DNA of 64,000 nt from Planococcus shenhongbingii (lineage in GTDB: Bacteria > Bacillota > Bacilli > Bacillales_A > Planococcaceae). This document shows, one piece after another, positions 17,801-26,479 of the stretch (position 1 is its first letter; every line of letters starts with the position of its first letter). The stretch is from assembly GCF_030413635.1 (NCBI RefSeq), contig NZ_CP129235.1, forward strand, positions 2,914,001-2,978,000, written 5' to 3'. The translations under genes were made by a program, and so were the position numbers. The notes below the pieces were generated by a model, which was not told the origin of the DNA, did no database searches, and saw only the letters and a list, made by a program, of their open reading frames with translations.

Positions 17801-17991
17801 TGATGACGGCACTTGCGACAATCGGCGCACTCATTCCGCTTGCAATCGGAGCAGAAGGCGGCGGCTTGATTTCAAAAGGCCTCGGCATCACCGTAATCGG
17901 CGGATTAACGAGTTCGACGTTATTGACATTGGTCATCGTGCCAATCGTTTATGAAGTGGTATCGAAATTCCGCAAGAAACAAGTGAATTAA
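14836..17991 (+). CDS. RND superfamily efflux permease (SwrC/AcrB-like)
   Basis: 1051 residues, proton-driven exporter. One N-terminal membrane helix, a large extracellular porter domain (about 35-340), helices 2-6 (about 360-540) including LTVAIGRVIDDSIVVIENIY with the proton-relay aspartates, a second porter domain, and helices 8-12 with VLMLIGIVVTNAIVLVDRVI. In Gram-positives the nearest characterised relative is SwrC (YerP), which confers surfactin tolerance. A Gly/Ala/Pro-rich loop (about residues 255-280) is unusual filler in the first porter domain. No adaptor gene is adjacent. TTG 14836 is 8 nt after AAAGGAG; GTG 14827 lies inside that site. Confidence 0.92.
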   Translation: MKKIIDFSLNNKFAIWILTFMVIAAGLYSGFTMKQESIPSITLPALTVVATYPGAAPDEIVEELTIPMEQRIQNMNGVELVTSSSMANAATIQVQYTFETDMDEAARQVETALSEISLPEGANEPEVSRVSLDAFPILTLSISDSKHSLEELTATVEDTVLPELEGVEGLSDAQISGQRIQKVTMTFNEEKMAQYGMTQETIQQLIQGSNLSFPLGLTNFDGELKNLVIDGNVTTVEDLKALQIPAVPQQTAGGMAPGQLPPGSAGMDSSQNPAAAATVPAVTEVPTIALSELADIEVVSEAESISRTNGEESIGIQIVKSPDANTVEVVNAVKDIASDLEKEYDLTVATTFDQGEPIEQSVETMLSKALYGILFAVVIILIFLRSFKTTIISIISIPLSLLMAIFLLNQMDITLNIMTLGALTVAIGRVIDDSIVVIENIYRRMALPGERLRGKELIREATREMFIPIFSSTIVTIAVFLPLALVDGQIGELFLPFALAVVFALSASLLVAVTIVPMLAHSMYGKQLQNLDSIKPKKKAHGPGKLAGGYRRILEWTLNHKIITFGGATVVLIASLFLIPVIGVSFLPEEEQKMVMATYSPEPGQTLENVEQIALDAEEMISTRDGVTTYQYSLGGSNPMAAMGGGGNNSALFFIEYDNDFENFSEESGKLIEELNSQTGTGEWASMDFSATGSSGIEMFVYGDNIEDIQTAIDKIQPLMEENKGLEKVESSLTEAYDQYTLVADQESLGQSGLTAAQIGMALRGTGESPVLTTVKHDNKDINVYVEVPREDYAGIKDVTDVQIPTALGTTVAIGDVMEVEEGKSPDTISRRDGQMYASLSADVLGNDAAAITAELDEKVNGMELPSGVSIDHGGVTEQINESFTQLGLAMLAAIAIVYFVLVVTFGGALAPFAILFSLPFTVIGVLVALWISGEALSVNALIGVLMLIGIVVTNAIVLVDRVINKEKEGFTTREALLEAGSTRLRPILMTALATIGALIPLAIGAEGGGLISKGLGITVIGGLTSSTLLTLVIVPIVYEVVSKFRKKQVN

Positions 17992-17997
17992 TGTTAG

Positions 17998-18032
17998 AAC
18001 CGCTTCAGCCATTGCGGCTGGAGCGGTTTTTT
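17998..18032 (+). terminator. Terminator of the tetR-RND operon
   Basis: 13-bp stem (17998-18010 with 18016-18028, one wobble pair), five-base loop, six T. Confidence 0.9.
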
Positions 18033-18049
18033 GTTTGTATGGGGTTTCG

Positions 18050-18131
18050 GAATACGACCAGTAGTTGCAGAAATACGGCCAGTTACATTGAAAACACGAC
18101 CAGCAACCATGAAAATACGATTCATTCACCT
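18050..18131. repeat. Degenerate tandem repeat, four units of 20-21 bp
   Basis: Units start at 18050, 18070, 18091 and 18112 with the shared core AAATACGACCAG followed by a variable CAACCATG-like tail; the last unit is most decayed. It lies in the 3' region between two convergent genes. Confidence 0.7.
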
Positions 18132-18132
18132 A

Positions 18133-18172
18133 AAAAGGACCCTCGATGAAGAATCTCTTCACCGAGGGCTCC
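18133..18172. terminator. Terminator of the DUF1028 gene
   Basis: Stem CCCTCGatGAAGA/TCTTCaCCGAGGG with five T on the minus strand. Confidence 0.8.
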
Positions 18173-18179
18173 AATAAAT

Positions 18180-19058
18180 TCACTGCTTCCGCAAAAACTC
18201 CAGTACCTTCTCGTCAATCTTGCTTTCCTCCGTCCAGCGGTCATCAAAATTCTCGCGGAGTGCAAATGTCTTCAGCGCTTCCTGGACTTCGCCTTCATAT
18301 ACCCGCTGATCCCCTTGTTCAAGCAAGCCCAATTTGATAAGCTGGCTTTTTATTTCTTCAAAAACGCTGCCTTCAATTTCAACAAACTCCTCAGAAGGCA
18401 TGCCATATAATTTATGCAACTTATACAATCGCTGCAGTTCTTCAATCGGTTCGGGATGGTCATCCACGCGGAGATCCACTTTGACATCATTATAGCCGCC
18501 GTAGCCCGCCCCTTTTTGCAGAACATAAATAGCTGCCGATTGCTTGCCGCGGCTGTCACCTCCTGCTTGCTGCGCCGCTGCTAATGCTGCAAGCAAACGT
18601 TCCGCCAGCGGGCCTTTTGTCTTCTCGAAAGTCTTGCTCATTGAAGTGACCGTTTCTTCGCTGACTAGAATATTGCCTTGCGCCGAATAATGCTTGCCGA
18701 CTTTATGGCCTGCCCAGTCATAGCATTCTTTCCCTGTAAACGCGCTCGCTTCCCCACTTGCATTGATGATGGCAACTTGGCGCAAGTCCTTTCCGGGATC
18801 ATCCATCACTAATTTCGCGATCACTTCCTCTGGCGGCGTCCCTTGTTCAAGCAGTGCCAGTCCTTCAGGCCCATACGAAGTATTCGCCCATGATTGCGTC
18901 GCTACTGCCCCGACATCCGCTTTTGCCCAAGGTACAATAGAGCCGACGGCTAAAAATTTTGACTGCACAGCAACCCCGACTTCACCGGTTTCAGGATCTG
19001 CTCCGATGATCGAAAATGTTGCAACTAAACTTTCTTTACTGACTAATCCCCTTGTCAT
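18180..19058 (-). CDS. DUF1028 Ntn-hydrolase-like protein with C-terminal PG-binding-type domain
   Basis: 292 residues. The DUF1028 domain (about 10-210) shows VATFSIIGADPETGEVGVAV, KADVGAVATQSWANTSYG, NASGEASAFTGKECYDWAG, QGNILVSEE and KQSAAIYVLQKGAGYGGYND. Members adopt an N-terminal-nucleophile hydrolase fold but the substrate is unknown. The C-terminal 70 residues look like the putative peptidoglycan-binding domain often joined to it. ATG 19058 follows AAGGGGG. It is the last gene of a minus-strand set with an Lrp regulator and an amino acid permease, which suggests a link to amino acid or peptide metabolism. Confidence 0.82.
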   Translation of the reverse strand: MTRGLVSKESLVATFSIIGADPETGEVGVAVQSKFLAVGSIVPWAKADVGAVATQSWANTSYGPEGLALLEQGTPPEEVIAKLVMDDPGKDLRQVAIINASGEASAFTGKECYDWAGHKVGKHYSAQGNILVSEETVTSMSKTFEKTKGPLAERLLAALAAAQQAGGDSRGKQSAAIYVLQKGAGYGGYNDVKVDLRVDDHPEPIEELQRLYKLHKLYGMPSEEFVEIEGSVFEEIKSQLIKLGLLEQGDQRVYEGEVQEALKTFALRENFDDRWTEESKIDEKVLEFLRKQ

Positions 19059-19165
19059 GCAACTGCCCCCTTTATATAATGCTCATGTAAACGCCATTTC
19101 CCTGCCTGTCAATACATTAAACACCTCAACATTGACTCAAGCAGCAGAAACTAAATGGCAGTTCT

Positions 19166-19639
19166 TCATCCATTATGTTCCCGCATAAAATTGAATTTAC
19201 TTTTCAAAACCTTCAATTCCACAATGATATTTGTGCGTAGGATTCCCGGGACTTTGTTCAGTTTCTGTGCGATAAACTCGCTTAACTCTTCATGGGAACT
19301 CACACAGACTTCTGACAAAATATGGTATTCACCGGTAATCAGCGAGACATATCTTACTTCGTCCATTTCAATGAGCGCGTTCGCACAGTGCTGCAATTGA
19401 TCACGTTCAGCAGCAATATGGATTGCCGCTATAATATTCAAGCCGACTTTCATCGGATTGACCAACCCGACAATAGACAGTACGCCGGTTTCACGCAGAC
19501 TTGACACACGCAGCCGGATTGTTCTTTCCGCAACGCCAATCCGTGCCGCAATTTCTTTAAATGTCATCCGTCCATCATCCTGAAGAAACGACAGGATTTT
19601 TAAATCCAATTCATCGATGCTTTCCACATGTCCTGCCAT
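19166..19639 (-). CDS. Lrp/AsnC family transcriptional regulator
   Basis: 157 residues. N-terminal HTH: IDELDLKILSFLQDDGRMT, EIAARIGVAERTIRLRVSSL; C-terminal RAM effector domain: GLNIIAAIHIAAERDQL, VRYVSLITGEYHILSEVCV. Lrp-type regulators sense amino acids through the RAM domain as dimers or octamers. It stands just after an APC permease gene and before DUF1028, so amino-acid-dependent control of one or both is likely (inference). ATG 19639 is 8 nt after GGGAG; the GTG at 19654 has no ribosome site. Confidence 0.9.
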   Translation of the reverse strand: MAGHVESIDELDLKILSFLQDDGRMTFKEIAARIGVAERTIRLRVSSLRETGVLSIVGLVNPMKVGLNIIAAIHIAAERDQLQHCANALIEMDEVRYVSLITGEYHILSEVCVSSHEELSEFIAQKLNKVPGILRTNIIVELKVLKSKFNFMREHNG

Positions 19640-19689
19640 CCACTCATCTCCCACAATGCAGATTCTATAATTACAAAAAAATTATTGTA

Positions 19690-19724
19690 CAAGAAATAGC
19701 CCAGATTTTTCTGGGCTATTATCT
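19690..19724 (-). terminator. Terminator of the APC permease gene
   Basis: Stem AATAGCCCAGA/TCTGGGCTATT between the permease stop (19740) and the Lrp gene, so the two genes may be separate transcripts. Confidence 0.7.
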
Positions 19725-19739
19725 AAATTTTTCCCGTAC

Positions 19740-21101
19740 TCACTCACCCAAATTCAGTTTCGTATCCCGCTTTGTCAATTTCAAGAAAAGCAAATAGACA
19801 ATGCCGATTGCCAGCCAGATAAATCCAAGCTGCTTCGATAAGGCGTCCAAATTCCACCAGACATACGCAATGATTAGAAATCCTACGAGCGGCAAAATTA
19901 AATGTTTAAAATAATTTTTGCTTTTCTTTTTGCCAATAAAATAAACGATGACAGAAACATGCAAGAAGAGAAAAGCGGTCAGCGCACCAAAATTGATGAC
20001 CGATGCCAGTTCACCAATCCGATTTGCGAAAAATCCAGTTACTATCAATGAAATGATTGCCACAATAATCGTACTGATATAAGGCGTCTGGAATTTCGGA
20101 TGTACTTTTGCAAGCACTTTTGGCAGTTTCCGATCGCGTGCCATGCTATATAGAATCCGGGATATCGCAGCTTGTGCGACTAAGGCATCTGCAATTCCCC
20201 AAGCCACCGCTGTGGCAATGATGGTCAGCCATTTCAGCCAAGGTCCTCCTGCCACTTCAGCTATCTGATAAAAAGCGACGTCGGCATTTTCAAAAGTAGT
20301 GTAATCAGGCCAGATCAATGCAGCTACCCAAGTCTGGATAATGAACAGCACGCCAACTACCAGCAAGGACACGATAATGGCATTGCCGATCGCTTTTCTT
20401 CCTCCTTTTGATTCCTCCGCTAATGTAGCAATTGCATCAAATCCCAAAAAACTTAAAACAGCGATTGATACCGCACCCATAACAAGCCCTAAACTAAACT
20501 GGTCTTCATCATAAAGCGGTTTGAACGTAAATTCGGCTCCATTGACTCCTTGGGCGATGGCAAATACGCCGACGGCTACAAAAATGGCTAATACAATCAA
20601 TTCCAGCACAATGATGATTTTATTTGCCCGTGCGGTGAACTCAATTCCAATTACGTTGATCACTGTATTGATGCTGATAAAAAAGACCAGCCAAACCAGC
20701 AGCGGAATTTCCGGGACAATATCATGGAGTGCCGCCGCGCTGACAAGATACAACAAAGCCGGAACAAAAATATAATCGAGTAGAATAAGCCAGCCTGCCA
20801 GGAAGCCTGCTGCATCATTGATGCCCCGCTGCGCATAGGAATAGACCGATCCGGCGATTGGAAAAGCTGCTGACATGGTAGCGTAACTCAATGCTGTAAA
20901 AATCATGGCAACCATTCCGATCAGATATGCCAGAGCCACCATGCCGTTCGAACCTTGAGCGATAATCCCGTAAATGCCAAAAGGCGCAATGGGGACCATG
21001 AAAACAAGACCGTAAATCATTAGATCCCAAAAAGTCAGTGCCCGCTTCAGTTCCTGTTTATAGCCCGTTTCGCTGTTAGGCTGGTTCTGATTGACAGCCA
21101 T
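19740..21101 (-). CDS. APC superfamily amino acid permease
   Basis: 453 residues with about 12 membrane helices. APC hallmarks: LTFWDLMIYGLVFMVPIAPFGIYG in the first helix region, AAFPIAGSVYSYAQRGIN, FLGFDAIATLAEESKGG (helix 6-7) and SRILYSMARDRKLP. The family includes putrescine and amino acid importers; the substrate cannot be read. Start ATG 21101 (TTG 21104 is also possible) after AAAGGAGATGAA. The neighbouring Lrp regulator suggests amino-acid-dependent control. Confidence 0.87.
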   Translation of the reverse strand: MAVNQNQPNSETGYKQELKRALTFWDLMIYGLVFMVPIAPFGIYGIIAQGSNGMVALAYLIGMVAMIFTALSYATMSAAFPIAGSVYSYAQRGINDAAGFLAGWLILLDYIFVPALLYLVSAAALHDIVPEIPLLVWLVFFISINTVINVIGIEFTARANKIIIVLELIVLAIFVAVGVFAIAQGVNGAEFTFKPLYDEDQFSLGLVMGAVSIAVLSFLGFDAIATLAEESKGGRKAIGNAIIVSLLVVGVLFIIQTWVAALIWPDYTTFENADVAFYQIAEVAGGPWLKWLTIIATAVAWGIADALVAQAAISRILYSMARDRKLPKVLAKVHPKFQTPYISTIIVAIISLIVTGFFANRIGELASVINFGALTAFLFLHVSVIVYFIGKKKSKNYFKHLILPLVGFLIIAYVWWNLDALSKQLGFIWLAIGIVYLLFLKLTKRDTKLNLGE

Positions 21102-21246
21102 CAAAATTCATCTCCTTTTCTATTAGTTTTCGGAATTTAATGAAATCTTACTCTTCTTCAGATTTTTTGTAAATCATTTTCCAAACTACATAGTATTTTA
21201 TTGTCACTATGATCAATTAAAACTATATATTCAGAACTCGTCGTGA

Positions 21247-21252
21247 TATAAT
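21247..21252 (+). promoter_or_regulatory. Extended -10 promoter before the deacetylase gene
   Basis: TATAAT preceded by TGA (TGn extended -10), 121 bp upstream of the chosen start; no good -35. The leader after it would be about 115 nt. Confidence 0.5.
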
Positions 21253-21372
21253 CGAATCAGATAAAACGCGGATTATTCAAATATAAAACACATACATAGT
21301 TCACATTACTCATTTTTGCCTGTATTATACATACCTGAGCTTTTAAGGGTTATGAAAAAAGGGGTGAGTTAT

Positions 21373-22404
21373 GTGGGAAGCAAGTTTTTCAAAGTCGCCG
21401 CCGTCATTTTATTGGTGTTATTTTCATTGTTTTCTTTTTCCCCGCAAACTGAAGCAGCCAATTCCAAATATGTCACGAAAGGTGCAACAACAAGCAAAGT
21501 GATTGCTTTGACGTTTGACGATGGATCCGATGGAACGAATATTAACAAAATCCTTCAAATCCTATCCACCAACAAAGTTAAAGCTACCTTCTTCCTGACC
21601 GGTTCCGGAGCAAAAAATCATCCTCAGCCGATTAAAAACATCACAGCACAAGGCCACCAAATCGCAAACCATTCCTATTCGCACCCAGATTTCACTAAGC
21701 TTACCGCTGCCCAGATGAAAGCGGAGCTCGATAAGACGGAAGCCACTATAAAAGGCATTACCGGAAAATCGACCAAGCCCTTATTCCGTGCACCATTTGG
21801 AGCAAGCAATGCTAAGGTTCTAGCGGCCGTCGGCAATGCCGGCTATACGCATACCATCCAGTGGAATATTGACACATTGGACTGGAAAGGCGTTTCATCA
21901 ACTGCTATCACGAACAAAGTGGTAAACAACGTCGTGCCGGGAACTATTGTCTTAATGCATACAGGAGCTGGCGCATCCGGAACTCCTGGTGCACTTCAAG
22001 GAATGATTACGAAATTGAAAGCCAAAGGCTATACTTTTGTGACCGTTTCCCAATTGCTCAAATTGCCTGCTTCTACACCGCCAGCTGGCGGAACAAAATA
22101 CACCGTGAAAGCTGGGGATACGCTTTACAGCATCGCTAAAAAATACAATACGACCGTCGCTGCAATCGCCGCTGCCAATAAAATCCCTAGCCCGTATATC
22201 ATCCGGGTCGGGCAAGTGCTGACGATTCCTGGAAAAGCCTCCCCTCCTCCTGCCGCAGTGATTAAATATACGGTGAAAGCCGGTGACACGCTTTACAGCA
22301 TTGCTAGAAAATACAATACGACCGTCGCTAAAATTGCCGCTGCCAATAAAATCCCTAGCCCGTATGTCATCCGGGTCGGACAAGTTCTCACTATCCCTAG
22401 ATAA
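21373..22404 (+). CDS. Secreted polysaccharide deacetylase with two LysM domains
   Basis: 343 residues. A signal peptide (KVAAVILLVLFSLFSFS, cut near TEA-AN) precedes a NodB domain with TFDDGSDGTN (catalytic and metal Asp), HSYSHPDF (metal His pair) and RAPFGASN. Two C-terminal LysM domains (YTVKAGDTLYSIA) are nearly identical in protein and DNA, pointing to a recent duplication. Architecture fits a peptidoglycan N-deacetylase bound to the wall; a role on a secreted polysaccharide is possible given the synthase-like genes downstream. Start GTG 21373 is preferred: GGGGTG lies six bases upstream and the signal peptide then starts normally; ATG 21352 is the alternative. Confidence 0.9.
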   Translation: MGSKFFKVAAVILLVLFSLFSFSPQTEAANSKYVTKGATTSKVIALTFDDGSDGTNINKILQILSTNKVKATFFLTGSGAKNHPQPIKNITAQGHQIANHSYSHPDFTKLTAAQMKAELDKTEATIKGITGKSTKPLFRAPFGASNAKVLAAVGNAGYTHTIQWNIDTLDWKGVSSTAITNKVVNNVVPGTIVLMHTGAGASGTPGALQGMITKLKAKGYTFVTVSQLLKLPASTPPAGGTKYTVKAGDTLYSIAKKYNTTVAAIAAANKIPSPYIIRVGQVLTIPGKASPPPAAVIKYTVKAGDTLYSIARKYNTTVAKIAAANKIPSPYVIRVGQVLTIPR

Positions 22405-22407
22405 TAC

Positions 22408-22447
22408 AAAAAGCTGAGTGAAAGGCTATCCTTTCACTCAGCTTTTT
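22408..22447. terminator. Strong bidirectional terminator
   Basis: 17-bp perfect stem (22408-22424 with 22431-22447) flanked by A and T runs, between the deacetylase and the convergent HD gene, whose stop it overlaps. Confidence 0.95.
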
Positions 22448-23013
22448 AGATTGTCCGGAAATACGTGTTTTATTTCTTTTTCAAGTTCTTCAAGCAGCGG
22501 CAGCTCGGTTCTCCTGTCTGCAAGTGCTTCTGCAAGTGCTTCTGCAATTCCCAGGTAATACCAGGCTTGCTGCTGTTTCCCCCGGTTAAAACGGTCCCAT
22601 ACGCCTTCTCCCAAATCTTCTAAGTCCATACGGATAGATCTTAAATTATGCAATTTGTCGGCGGTAATGATCGCCAGTTCATTTCGTGAAAGCGAGGCGA
22701 GCTTTGAAATCGTATGGCGTTTCCGGTCTTCCCACGGCAATGTTTTATCAGGCTCTGATGCAGATTTAATGAGTTCCAACACAATCTCGCCAAACACCAC
22801 TTTTACTTCTTCTTCTGTTGTCGCTGTATCTTCCAAAGTATCGTGCAATATTCCTGCAGCAACCACTTCATCACTTTCTCCTGCTTTTTGGAGCATCATT
22901 CCCACTGCGAAAGGATGGCTGATATACGGAATATCCGTTCCTTTGCGCAGTTGGCCTGCGTGTTTGACTGCTGCAAATTGAATCGCTTTTTCTATCAGAT
23001 TTTCCATTGCCAT
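22438..23013 (-). CDS. HD-domain hydrolase of the RelA/SpoT hydrolase (MESH1-like) type
   Basis: 191 residues, single HD domain. Motifs: KHAGQLRKGTDIPYISHPFAVG, AAGILHDTLEDTATT (the HD metal pair plus ED), and TADKLHNLRSI, matching the (p)ppGpp 3'-pyrophosphohydrolase half of RelA/SpoT without synthetase, TGS or ACT parts. It may be a small alarmone hydrolase or act on a related nucleotide. ATG 23013 has GGAAGGTGA just upstream; ATG 23007 is possible. Confidence 0.88.
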   Translation of the reverse strand: MAMENLIEKAIQFAAVKHAGQLRKGTDIPYISHPFAVGMMLQKAGESDEVVAAGILHDTLEDTATTEEEVKVVFGEIVLELIKSASEPDKTLPWEDRKRHTISKLASLSRNELAIITADKLHNLRSIRMDLEDLGEGVWDRFNRGKQQQAWYYLGIAEALAEALADRRTELPLLEELEKEIKHVFPDNLKS

Positions 23014-23239
23014 TCACCTTCCTCTTTTCAGTATACTATGGGCTCTATTTTCGGATTTCATTTCGCAAAATTCAACTTTTGATTTGGATAACAAAATTTA
23101 TTTAAATGCCATCTTATTAAAAGTAAATTTTTTCTATATTAAATAAACAAAATACCTATTTCTGTACCCATTCTTTGTCAATTTACGATATAATATTCCA
23201 AGGTTTTCATTTAGATTTAATTAGAAAAGAGGCGTATCC

Positions 23240-26200
23240 GTGAGGAGAATTATCCTTTTAATCGTTACATTAATCATTGTTCTGGCATTTCCTTTTATCA
23301 TTTGGAGCATACAAAGCAAAGAACAGCTGCAAGTCGCCATCATCGATAAAACAGTTCCAACTGAAAATTATCGGGAGCACCATGGCTTAACCTGGCTGCT
23401 TAATCACAACCGTTATGTCAAAGTTGACGGCTCAACATATACAAATAACTCCGATTACTTCGGTTTTGTGCCAAATGAAAATAAACAAACCTATGACATC
23501 CGTGAAGTGCCTGATTCATTGGCAGGAACCGATTTGATTTATGTGGCTGATACTTACGGCGTTTATAACGAAGATTTATCGTGGAATGAGCCGCAAGAAG
23601 AAAATGCTCCTTCTCTTTTATATGGCGGATTAGAGATCGATGAATGGAACACGATCAAAGATCAAGTCACACAAGGAGGCTCTGACCTTATTGTTGAGTT
23701 CAATTCGTTTGCCTCTCCTACAACAGAAGATGTTCGGTCGGACATGACTGACTTTCTCGGCGTCGACTGGACCGGCTGGAGCGGCCGGTATTTTGGTGAG
23801 TTAAGCACGTCAGAAGAAGAAGTGCCGAAATGGGTTGTCACCCGTTATAAAAAGTCCGGAGAGAGCTGGAACTATAAGGGTCCAGGATTTGTCCTGGTCA
23901 ACGATAAAAAAGAAGAAATTGTTGTATTGTCTGAACAGCAAGGAGACGTTGGTCCCGAAGGAATTCAAGTCATGTTCAACGATCAAGGCAAAGAGCTGTT
24001 CGCTTTGGATCAGTCTCCTGCATTTCAATACTGGTTCGATATCAGTGAACCCGCAGTCAACGGAACAGTGCTGGCCGACTATAAATGGGACTTAACGGAT
24101 GAAGGTTCTGCCATCTTGAAAGAACATGGCATTCCTGCACAATTCCCGGCAATTGTGCAGCAGCAAAAAAATGAAGCAGACATTTATTTCTTTGCAGGAG
24201 ATTTTGTCGACATTGGCGACATTCCGGATTTATACCAGTATAGCGGTTTCGCTAAAATCCAGTCGCTCTTGTCCTTTAAAGCGATGGAGTCAGAATCTGC
24301 TTTTTACTGGAAAACATATGCACCGATGATGGAAAGCATCCTGGCAAAAACAGAACAGAAAGAATCCCGGAAAGCAATAGAACCGGCTGCAGCTGTGCAA
24401 GCGGAAAGCAAGGGCATCAAGTATCCTTCCCGGATCAACGGACAAACATTTGAAGTTTATCAAGACGGCAAATGGCAGCCTTTTACGGTTAAAGGCGTTA
24501 ATATCGGGATGGCAAAACCTGGTACTTTTCCAGGAGAAGCCGCCATCACCCGCGAAGAATACGACCGCTGGTTCAAACAAATTGGAGAAATGAACGCCAA
24601 TGCAATCCGGGTTTATACGCTTCATCCTCCGGCATTTTATGAAGCATTAAAAAGTTACAATGAAACAGCTGACGAGCCGCTGTATTTGTACCATGGAGTC
24701 TGGGTGGATGAAGAACCACTCGTTGAAAAACTGGATGCTTTTGATGCAGATATCACCAAAAATTTCCAAGCAGAAATCCAAAAAATTGTTGATGTCGTAC
24801 ATGGCAATGCAACCGTTAAAGAAAAGCCGGGCCATGCAGCCGGAACCTATAAGGCAGATGTCTCCCCTTATGTTATTGGCTGGGTCATTGGAATTGAATG
24901 GTTCCCTGACATGGTTGATGAGATGAATCATCTTCATCCCGACCTTGGCGATTATGACGGCGAACATATTTACACGAAAAACGCCAATCCAATGGAACAT
25001 TGGCTCGCGATGCAGCTGGACTCGCTTGCGGAATATGAATTGAGCAATTACGACAGCATGCGTCCTTTAAGCTTTACAAACTGGGTGACTACCGATAATT
25101 TGGATCAGCCTGCTGAACCAAGTGATAAGGAAGATATCGCTTCGGTAGATCCAAACCATATCAAATCGAAAGACATCATTCAGGAAGTGGGCATGTTTGC
25201 GTCTTATCATGTATATCCCTATTATCCGGATTTCTTGAATCTCGAGAAAAAATATACGGAATTTATCGACCATAGAGGCGAACGCAATAACTACGCCGGT
25301 TATTTAAAGGATTTGAACGATTCGCATGAATTGCCGATATTGATTGCGGAATTCGGCATCCCTGCTTCTCGTGGTAAAACACACGAAAACCCATTCGGTT
25401 GGAACCAAGGATTTATTTCTGAACAACAGCAAGGGGAAATCGTCCAACATCTTTACGAAGATATCCTGAACGAAGAAATGCTTGGAGGCTTAGTCTTCAC
25501 TTGGCAAGATGAATGGTTTAAGCGCACATGGAATACGATGGATTATGACAATCCGGACCGACGTCCGTTTTGGTCAAATGCCCAGACCAACGAACAGCAA
25601 TTTGGTCTGCTCAGCTTTGACCGGCACAAAGTAAAAGTTGATGGCAAAGATGATTGGCAAGACGGGACGGAAATATTTGAAAAAGGTACAAAATCATTGA
25701 ATTCGTTCACCATGGATCATGACGAACGCTATCTTTACATCAAAGCCGATTTTAATGATAAAGATTGGTGGGACCAACAAGATTTCAATCTTTACTTCAA
25801 CCTAAGGGAAGACAATGGCATTGCAGTTGAAACTGCACCCAGCAAAAAGTTCAATGCTGATTTCCACTTGAAAATCAGCGGTAAAGATTCTGCACGGCTT
25901 TTAGTGGCAGGTAACTACGACTCGTTTTATTTCGATTATGCGGAACGCCTTAAAATGATACCTGAATCAAAGCAGGACTTATCGAAGGTATTCCACCCAA
26001 TTCGTTTAGCTTTAAATAAAGAAGTGACCCGTCCTGATACAGGAGAAGTCCTTCCTTTCTCTGCATATGAAACTGGAATATTAAAGTATGGCATTGCCGA
26101 TCCGGAATCGGCAGAATATGATTCCTTGAACGACTGGTACTATTCGGAAGAAACTGGAATTCTGGAAATCAGAATTCCATGGATGCTATTAAATGCCAAA

Positions 26201-26440
26201 GACCCAAGCCAACGGGAATTTATGGGTGATATGCGGAAAGATGGCATAGAAGCTTCCATTAACGTAGAAGGCATTAATACAGCTGTCACTTTGACTGATA
26301 AGAAAGGCACCATTACTGACTATTTTGCTGAAGGACAGCCTGGCAGCTACACATGGGAAGAATGGGAATTGCCGAAGTCTAAAGAACGTTTAAAACAGTC
26401 TTATTACATCTTGCAGGACTTGTTCAGCAATATAGAATAA
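23240..26440 (+). CDS. Large exported glycoside-hydrolase-like protein with C-terminal carbohydrate-binding-type domain
   Basis: 1066 residues. One N-terminal membrane anchor (ILLIVTLIIVLAFPFIIW). Residues about 30-370 form an unassigned extracellular domain. After a linker near 385-395, residues about 395-770 look like a clan-A TIM barrel: FTVKGVNIGMAKPG, MNANAIRVYTLHPPAFYEAL, GWVIGIEWFPD (candidate acid/base Glu553) and ILIAEFGIPAS (candidate nucleophile Glu704), then FTWQDEW. The last 260 residues resemble a CBM9/DOMON-like beta-sandwich (VDGKDDWQDG, LEIRIPWMLL). GTG 23240 follows AGAGGCG. It faces a GT2 synthase plus HEAT gene, suggesting synthesis, trimming or release of a surface polysaccharide (inference). 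Confidence 0.75.
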   Translation: MRRIILLIVTLIIVLAFPFIIWSIQSKEQLQVAIIDKTVPTENYREHHGLTWLLNHNRYVKVDGSTYTNNSDYFGFVPNENKQTYDIREVPDSLAGTDLIYVADTYGVYNEDLSWNEPQEENAPSLLYGGLEIDEWNTIKDQVTQGGSDLIVEFNSFASPTTEDVRSDMTDFLGVDWTGWSGRYFGELSTSEEEVPKWVVTRYKKSGESWNYKGPGFVLVNDKKEEIVVLSEQQGDVGPEGIQVMFNDQGKELFALDQSPAFQYWFDISEPAVNGTVLADYKWDLTDEGSAILKEHGIPAQFPAIVQQQKNEADIYFFAGDFVDIGDIPDLYQYSGFAKIQSLLSFKAMESESAFYWKTYAPMMESILAKTEQKESRKAIEPAAAVQAESKGIKYPSRINGQTFEVYQDGKWQPFTVKGVNIGMAKPGTFPGEAAITREEYDRWFKQIGEMNANAIRVYTLHPPAFYEALKSYNETADEPLYLYHGVWVDEEPLVEKLDAFDADITKNFQAEIQKIVDVVHGNATVKEKPGHAAGTYKADVSPYVIGWVIGIEWFPDMVDEMNHLHPDLGDYDGEHIYTKNANPMEHWLAMQLDSLAEYELSNYDSMRPLSFTNWVTTDNLDQPAEPSDKEDIASVDPNHIKSKDIIQEVGMFASYHVYPYYPDFLNLEKKYTEFIDHRGERNNYAGYLKDLNDSHELPILIAEFGIPASRGKTHENPFGWNQGFISEQQQGEIVQHLYEDILNEEMLGGLVFTWQDEWFKRTWNTMDYDNPDRRPFWSNAQTNEQQFGLLSFDRHKVKVDGKDDWQDGTEIFEKGTKSLNSFTMDHDERYLYIKADFNDKDWWDQQDFNLYFNLREDNGIAVETAPSKKFNADFHLKISGKDSARLLVAGNYDSFYFDYAERLKMIPESKQDLSKVFHPIRLALNKEVTRPDTGEVLPFSAYETGILKYGIADPESAEYDSLNDWYYSEETGILEIRIPWMLLNAKDPSQREFMGDMRKDGIEASINVEGINTAVTLTDKKGTITDYFAEGQPGSYTWEEWELPKSKERLKQSYYILQDLFSNIE

Positions 26441-26441
26441 C

Positions 26442-26479
26442 AAAAAAGAAAGTCCGCAATTGCGGACTTTCTTTTTTTT
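26442..26479. terminator. Bidirectional terminator
   Basis: Stem GAAAGTCCGC/GCGGACTTTC, loop AATT, long A and T runs; between the exported glycosidase gene and the GT2 gene. Confidence 0.93.
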
